In this document: positions 60,519 through 64,000 of the stretch, in pieces | Numbering within the stretch: position 1 is the stretch's first letter | How the letters are laid out: the number at the start of each line of letters is the position of its first letter | NCBI GenBank assembly: GCA_019550975.1 | Contig: SDWH01000015.1 | Coordinates: 1 to 64,000 of the forward strand | Reading direction: 5' to 3' | DNA length: 64,000 nucleotides | DNA from: Bacteroidales bacterium SW299 | GTDB lineage: Bacteria > Bacteroidota > Bacteroidia > Bacteroidales > Bacteroidaceae | Notes under the pieces: generated by a model | What the model was told of the DNA's origin: nothing | The model's database searches: none | Seen by the model: only the letters and a program-made list of their open reading frames with translations | Made by a program: the position numbers and the translations under genes

Positions 60519-60603
60519 CGGAGAGACAGGGATTCGAACCCCGGGTACCTCGCGGTACAACGGTTTTCAAGACCGCCGCAATCGACCACTCTGCCACCTC
60601 TCC
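60519..60603 (-). tRNA. tRNA-Ser (UGA)
   Basis: An 85-nt tRNA on the minus strand. The acceptor stem is GGAGAGG with TCTCTCC, with discriminator G. The anticodon loop is CTTGAAA (anticodon TGA), and a long variable arm (GTACC/GGTAC) marks serine. The T-loop is TTCGAAT. Its 3' end, CCTGTCTCTCCGC (60530-60518), matches what I recall as the NBU2 attachment core; a matching copy was not found at the left end. The -7/-33 promoter is at 60642-60672. Confidence 0.95.
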
Positions 60604-60641
60604 AAAACTCTTTTCAGGAGTGCTTCCTTTCAAAAGCGATG

Positions 60642-60672
60642 CAAAGGTACGCATCTTTTTTGAATATGCAAA
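60642..60672 (-). promoter_or_regulatory. Near-consensus Bacteroides promoter for tRNA-Ser
   Basis: On the minus strand TTTG (60672-60669), a 19-bp spacer and TACCTTTG (60649-60642), about 40 bp upstream of the tRNA 5' end. Confidence 0.8.
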
Positions 60673-60699
60673 ATGTTTTGGCAAAAAAATGATCGTTTT

Positions 60700-61167
60700 T
60701 TATCTCTTTTCCTTGTTTCCAGGCCTTCCTTTTTCACCGTGGTGTGCGCTTTTGAGCAGTTCGCGGTGGAAGCGCATCTCAGCTTTCTGGATATCATAGA
60801 TCTTTTTTGCGGAAAGAAACTTTTTATATTTCCTCACGTATTCCAGATCCAGCTTGTCGTTGGTGATGCGCGCCTGGATCATGTCTTCCACAATCCGGGC
60901 ATATTCCGCTTCCGTTGTATTGGGGTCTTTGCCCTGCCGCATATTCTGCCATGCCTCCCGATTGAGTTTTCCTTTCTTGTCCTGAAGCTCAAAGTAGAGC
61001 GGAAAGAATTTCTGGGCCTCCTCTTGAGTCAGTCCGGCACGGCGGGTAATGAATTCCTGTTGGCGGCTGCGGAATTCCTCCTTGCTCATTGGCGGCTGCT
61101 GCGCCCGCAGGTCTGGAAGAAAAAACACCGGAAACAGAATCAGAAATATAGAAAGTACTTTTTTCAT
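60700..61167 (-). CDS. Spy/CpxP-like periplasmic protein
   Basis: A 155-residue protein with a signal peptide (about 1-22, PDLRAQ). The mature part is helical and strongly charged: [47 protein letters not shown], then [43 protein letters not shown]. The [15 protein letters not shown] segment recalls the LTxxQ motif of Spy/CpxP periplasmic stress chaperones. It is the last gene after an ECF sigma gene and a membrane protein, consistent with an envelope-stress output or sensor. The start at 61167 was chosen over 61236 to give a proper signal. Confidence 0.75.
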   Translation of the reverse strand: MKKVLSIFLILFPVFFLPDLRAQQPPMSKEEFRSRQQEFITRRAGLTQEEAQKFFPLYFELQDKKGKLNREAWQNMRQGKDPNTTEAEYARIVEDMIQARITNDKLDLEYVRKYKKFLSAKKIYDIQKAEMRFHRELLKSAHHGEKGRPGNKEKR

Positions 61168-61180
61168 TGATGTAGTTTGT

Positions 61181-61555
61181 TTATTTATAGATTTCAGAAT
61201 CAGCATCCGTAAGATACTGGTAAAGCGTATAGTCATCCATCATGGTCTGGTTCACTATCGGGTCGATCACTTCGTCTGGAAGTTCCGAAAGATTTATGCT
61301 GGGCACATCAGCCGCCTGCGCGTTTTTTTCTCCTACGAACGTCCGCACCATCAGCATGATTCCGCAGAACATGGCTGCCATATACACCCATGGCCTTATG
61401 CGCATCCACAAGGTGATGTCTGGAGCTTCAACGGGAGCCTTTTCCGGAAGTTTGTCCATCAACTGCTCGGCAAAGTTCTCGAAGTATCCTTCGGGTACCT
61501 TGAACGGATTTTCCTTGCCGCACCGGTTAAGTAAGTTGGTTTCTTCCTTTTTCAT
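61181..61555 (-). CDS. Probable membrane anti-sigma-like protein
   Basis: A 124-residue protein: cytoplasmic N-terminus (about 1-48, NLLNRCGKENPFKVPEGYFENFAEQLMDKLPEK), one transmembrane helix (about 55-72, PWVYMAAMFCGIMLMVRTF) and a short periplasmic tail. The FKVPEGYFENFAEQLMDKLP pattern is common in Bacteroidetes single-pass proteins adjoining ECF sigma factors, though without a recognisable zinc-binding anti-sigma motif. It lies 45 bp after the sigma gene and 13 bp before the Spy-like gene, so it is the likely regulator of the sigma factor. Not proven. Confidence 0.75.
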   Translation of the reverse strand: MKKEETNLLNRCGKENPFKVPEGYFENFAEQLMDKLPEKAPVEAPDITLWMRIRPWVYMAAMFCGIMLMVRTFVGEKNAQAADVPSINLSELPDEVIDPIVNQTMMDDYTLYQYLTDADSEIYK

Positions 61556-61600
61556 GTTACATCTCTTTTATTTCTTTAGACAATTTTGTGGCGGGAAGGT

Positions 61601-62152
61601 TTAATCGTTCGCTTTAAAAAATTCTTCAATTTTCTTCACCGCATGGAAATAGGAGGCCTTGAGTGCCCCTATGCTGGTTCCAGCTATTTCGGCTATCTGC
61701 TCGTACTTCATTTCCTGAAAGTACTTTAGGTTGAATACGATCCGCTGCTTTTCGGGCAGAGTCATGATGGCTTTCTGGAGCATGAGCTGGGTTTTGTCCC
61801 CGTCGAAGTAGGGGTCGCTTTCCAGCTTGTTGACGAGTGCCGCCTCTTCGTCGTCTATCGAGAGCTGCCTTTCCGCCCGTTGCCTGTTCAGGAAGTTGAT
61901 GCATTCGTTGATGGCGATGCGGTAGAGCCAGGTTGAGAGTTTGGCTTCGCCTCTGAAGTAGTCCAGATTGTCCCAGGCCTTCATGAACGTGTTCTGGAGC
62001 AGGTCGTTTGCGTCCTCGTGCGAAAAGACCATGCGCCTTATCTGCCAGTATAGCTGTTCGCTGTAGGCGCGTACAACCTCGCCGAATGCGTCACGCCGTG
62101 TTTCGGGATCCTGCAGGCGGTATATGGTTTCTTTTTCGTTGTACTTGTTCAT
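61601..62152 (-). CDS. ECF-type RNA polymerase sigma factor
   Basis: A 183-residue sigma-70 family factor with only regions 2 and 4. Region 2: EDANDLLQNTFMKAWDNLDYFRGEAKLSTWLYRIAINECINFLNRQ (about 47-92). Region 4: LPEKQRIVFNLKYFQEMKYEQIAEIAGTSIGALKASYFHAVKKIEEFF (about 132-180). It starts a three-gene operon with a membrane protein and a Spy-like periplasmic protein. It probably directs transcription of its own operon and of stress genes. Confidence 0.93.
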   Translation of the reverse strand: MNKYNEKETIYRLQDPETRRDAFGEVVRAYSEQLYWQIRRMVFSHEDANDLLQNTFMKAWDNLDYFRGEAKLSTWLYRIAINECINFLNRQRAERQLSIDDEEAALVNKLESDPYFDGDKTQLMLQKAIMTLPEKQRIVFNLKYFQEMKYEQIAEIAGTSIGALKASYFHAVKKIEEFFKAND

Positions 62153-62227
62153 GCTTTGGAGTTCATACTGTCTGGTATGACATTGTTCGGGATGTCGGGT
62201 TTAAACGGGTTAGTTTTCTTTAACTGT

Positions 62228-63142
62228 TCAGATGGAGATGGTCAGGTTTTCGTTGGCCAGCATCGTATGGGGGAAAATGGCTTTTGCTTCTTCAAGCAGC
62301 ACCTTTTCGTCTTCATACCTTGCCGAGAAATGGCCGATGACCAGCCGCTTCACCTTTGCTTCGAGGGCTATCCGTGCCGCCTGCGCCGCCGTTGAGTGCT
62401 GGGTTTTCCGTGCCCGCGCGGCATTGTCTTCTCCGAAGGTCGCCTCATGGAAAAGCAGGTCGACTCCCTCTATCTGTTCCGTGATCCGGGGGAGGTAGAC
62501 CGTGTCGGAGCAGTAGGCGTATGAGCGCGGAGGGTCGGCCGGAAAGGTGAGCTTTTCGTTGGGAATCACCTTGCCGTCTGCCGTAACGTAGTCTTCCCCG
62601 TTCTTTATGCGGTTGATCATATATAGAGGGATTTCGTAGCAGTCGATCATGTCCCGCCGGATGTGGTTGGCGGTCGGCTTTTCGCGGAAGAGGAACCCGC
62701 AGGTAGGCATGCGGTGCTTCAGCGGGATGGTTTCCACGCTTGCCGACCGGTCGTCGTAGATGATTTCGCGCTTTGCCGGGTCGATGGGGTGGAAGACGAC
62801 ATCGAAGGGCAGTCCGTTGCAGAAGAAGGCGAGCTGCGGCTTGAGAATCCGCTCCAGCTCCGGATGCGCGTGGATGTGAAGCTGTGCCGTGCGTTCCAGC
62901 ATTCCGAATGTTGAGATAAGGCCCATCAGTCCGAAGCAGTGGTCCCCGTGCAGGTGGGAGATGAAGATGTGGTTCAGCCGGTTGAACCGGAGCCGCGAGC
63001 GGCGGAGGTGTACCTGCGTTCCTTCTCCGCAGTCAATCATGAAGAGCTTTTCGCGCACGTTGACTATTTGCGAGCTGGCGTTGTGCCTGAGTGTGGGCAG
63101 GGCCGAACCGCATCCCAATATGTGTATGTCGAATTTTTCCAT
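62228..63142 (-). CDS. rnz: Ribonuclease Z
   Basis: A 304-residue metallo-beta-lactamase-fold endonuclease that cuts tRNA 3' trailers. The zinc motif is HLHGDH (H63, H65, D67, H68) in IFISHLHGDHCFGLMGLI. The N-terminal FDIHILGCGSALPTLRHNASSQIV and C-terminal LLFHEATFGEDNAARA and RLVIGHFSARYED supply the remaining metal ligands. Start at 63142 rather than 63151 because it gives the conserved MEKFDIHILG N-terminus. It is downstream of, and oriented with, the CoA-transferase gene, with about 40 bp between. Confidence 0.96.
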   Translation of the reverse strand: MEKFDIHILGCGSALPTLRHNASSQIVNVREKLFMIDCGEGTQVHLRRSRLRFNRLNHIFISHLHGDHCFGLMGLISTFGMLERTAQLHIHAHPELERILKPQLAFFCNGLPFDVVFHPIDPAKREIIYDDRSASVETIPLKHRMPTCGFLFREKPTANHIRRDMIDCYEIPLYMINRIKNGEDYVTADGKVIPNEKLTFPADPPRSYAYCSDTVYLPRITEQIEGVDLLFHEATFGEDNAARARKTQHSTAAQAARIALEAKVKRLVIGHFSARYEDEKVLLEEAKAIFPHTMLANENLTISI

Positions 63143-63182
63143 GGGGGACAAAGATAGGCGTTTTTTTTGATGTAGCGGGAAA

Positions 63183-64000
63183 TCACTCGAACTTTGTGTT
63201 CCTCATGTCGCCTGTTTCCGCAAAGGCGATGTGCATCTTGAACGCGTTTTTCAGCGACATCGGCGTATGGCACGAGTGTCCTTCCGAAAGTTTCAGGTAA
63301 TCCCACAGCAGTTGTCTGTAGTCGGGATGAGCGCAGTTCTCGATGATGCAGCGCGCGCGTTGCGAAGGCGATTTCCCGCGCAGGTCGGCCACGCCCTGTT
63401 CGGTTACGAGGATGCGCACGTCGTGTTCCGTACTGTCCACATGCGACACTTGGGGCACGATTGAAGAAATCAGTCCGCCTTTTGCCGTAGACGGTGTGGT
63501 GAAGATGGAAAGAAAAGCGTTGCGTGCGAAGTCGCCTGAACCTCCGATTCCGTTCATCATCTTGCATCCCGAAACATGGGTGCTGTTTACATTGCCGAAG
63601 ATGTCTGCCTCGAGTGCGGTGTTTACGGCGATGATGCCCATCCGCCGGATCAGTTCCGGGTGGTTGGTGATTTCCTGCGGGCGGAGCAGCACGCGGCTGC
63701 GGAAGGTGTCGATGTCGTCGTACATCATGTCCAGGTGGTCGTCCGAAAGTGTCAGCGAGCTTCCTGCCACAAAGCGGATGCGTCCTTTTGCCATAAGGTC
63801 GATGACCGAGTTCTGGATGACTTCGGTGAACATCGAGAAGGCCGGAAGCGCGGGGTTGTCGCCCAGTGCGCCCAATACGGCGTTGGCGATGTTGCCCACA
63901 CCCGACTGCAGGGGCAGGAACTCCTGCGGGATGGCTCCGCGTTTCCATTCGCTGCATAGGAATTCGGCCACGTTATGCCCGATCTGCACGGTCGTTTCGT
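63183..64000 (-). CDS. Acetyl-CoA hydrolase/transferase family protein, C-terminal part
   Basis: The frame is open to the right edge, so the N-terminal half lies outside. About 272 residues are visible: EFLPLQSGVGNIANAVLGALGD, FTEVIQNSVIDLMAKGRIRFVAGSSLTLSDDHLDMMYDDIDTFRSRVLLRPQEITNHPELIRRMGIIAVNTALEADIFGNVNSTHVSGCKMMNGIGGSGDFARNAFLSIFTTPSTAKGGLISSIVPQVSHVDSTEHDVRILVTEQGVADLRGKSPSQRA. This is the C-terminal domain of acetyl-CoA hydrolases, succinate or 4-hydroxybutyrate CoA-transferases; GIGGSGDF and TEQGVADLRG are conserved. The exact CoA acceptor cannot be told. It likely functions in fermentative acid exchange. Confidence 0.92.
   Translation of the reverse strand, partial: ETTVQIGHNVAEFLCSEWKRGAIPQEFLPLQSGVGNIANAVLGALGDNPALPAFSMFTEVIQNSVIDLMAKGRIRFVAGSSLTLSDDHLDMMYDDIDTFRSRVLLRPQEITNHPELIRRMGIIAVNTALEADIFGNVNSTHVSGCKMMNGIGGSGDFARNAFLSIFTTPSTAKGGLISSIVPQVSHVDSTEHDVRILVTEQGVADLRGKSPSQRARCIIENCAHPDYRQLLWDYLKLSEGHSCHTPMSLKNAFKMHIAFAETGDMRNTKFE

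Noticed and set aside
60519-60603. tRNA-Ser as interrupted by the element
   Set aside because: The tRNA is complete with intact acceptor, anticodon and T arms; the element lies beside its 3' end, not inside it.
1-64000. CRISPR arrays, rRNA operon or complete insertion sequences
   Set aside because: No regularly spaced repeat array, no rRNA sequence and no transposase with terminal repeats were seen; only one tRNA (Ser) was found.

Overview
The window comes from a member of the Bacteroidales, most likely a gut Bacteroidaceae (Bacteroides/Phocaeicola-like). Several things point there. Genes carry Bacteroides-type -7 boxes (TAnnTTTG), in places with a TTTG -33 box, for example before nadC and tRNA-Ser. 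Bacteroidales-specific families are present (Mfa/FimA-type fimbrillins, DUF3575, DUF3868, DUF5119, DUF4923). There is also an integrated element carrying the lincosamide and macrolide resistance pair known from Bacteroides NBU2. No exact species is claimed.

Layout. 1-3.9 kb holds an FtsX/MacB-type ABC exporter cluster, cut at the left edge. 4.1-10.2 kb is core housekeeping: dnaB, cdd, a LysM glucosaminidase, an MltF-like lytic transglycosylase, udk, and a Dabb/thioesterase pair. 10.2-14.8 kb is a hisGDCB operon behind a leader peptide with five consecutive His codons and a terminator/antiterminator. 14.8-16.9 kb holds a DUF4923 protein, nadC and rlmH. 16.9-23.5 kb is an AraC regulator divergent from a tripartite RND efflux operon whose inner-membrane gene is broken twice. 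23.6-28 kb holds small conserved genes, an OmpH-like protein, pepD, a secreted EEP phosphatase and a DnaQ-like exonuclease.

28.2-41.4 kb is a double fimbria locus. The leftward operon runs OmpA-DUF3575 fusion, DUF5119 lipoprotein, fimbrillin. The rightward operon runs DUF3575, DUF3868/OmpA, two paralogous fimbrillin-like proteins, FimB/Mfa2 lipoprotein. Between them lie a membrane TPR regulator and a GH109-like oxidoreductase-fold gene. The two operon promoters are built alike: the -7 box is 33 bp before the start codon, and TTGTACA-type palindromic sites are centred 39.5 and 90.5 bp upstream of it in both. More copies lie upstream of the TPR regulator gene. This looks like a shared, undescribed operator system and is the most interesting signal in the window.

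41.8-49.3 kb holds a decayed GH3 beta-glucosidase, a secreted alpha/beta hydrolase, and a TetR, methyltransferase, heterodimeric ABC exporter cassette with a probable TetR operator. 49.35-60.5 kb is an integrated mobilizable element of about 11.1 kb with lower apparent GC. It carries a tyrosine integrase, DUF1016 nuclease, DUF3853/RepA-like/primase replication module with inverted iterons, oriT-like hairpins, MobV relaxase, SnoaL protein, broken GNAT, lnu and mef genes, and it abuts tRNA-Ser(UGA). 60.5-64 kb returns to chromosome: tRNA-Ser, an ECF sigma / membrane partner / Spy-like periplasmic protein operon, ribonuclease Z, and a CoA-transferase cut by the right edge.
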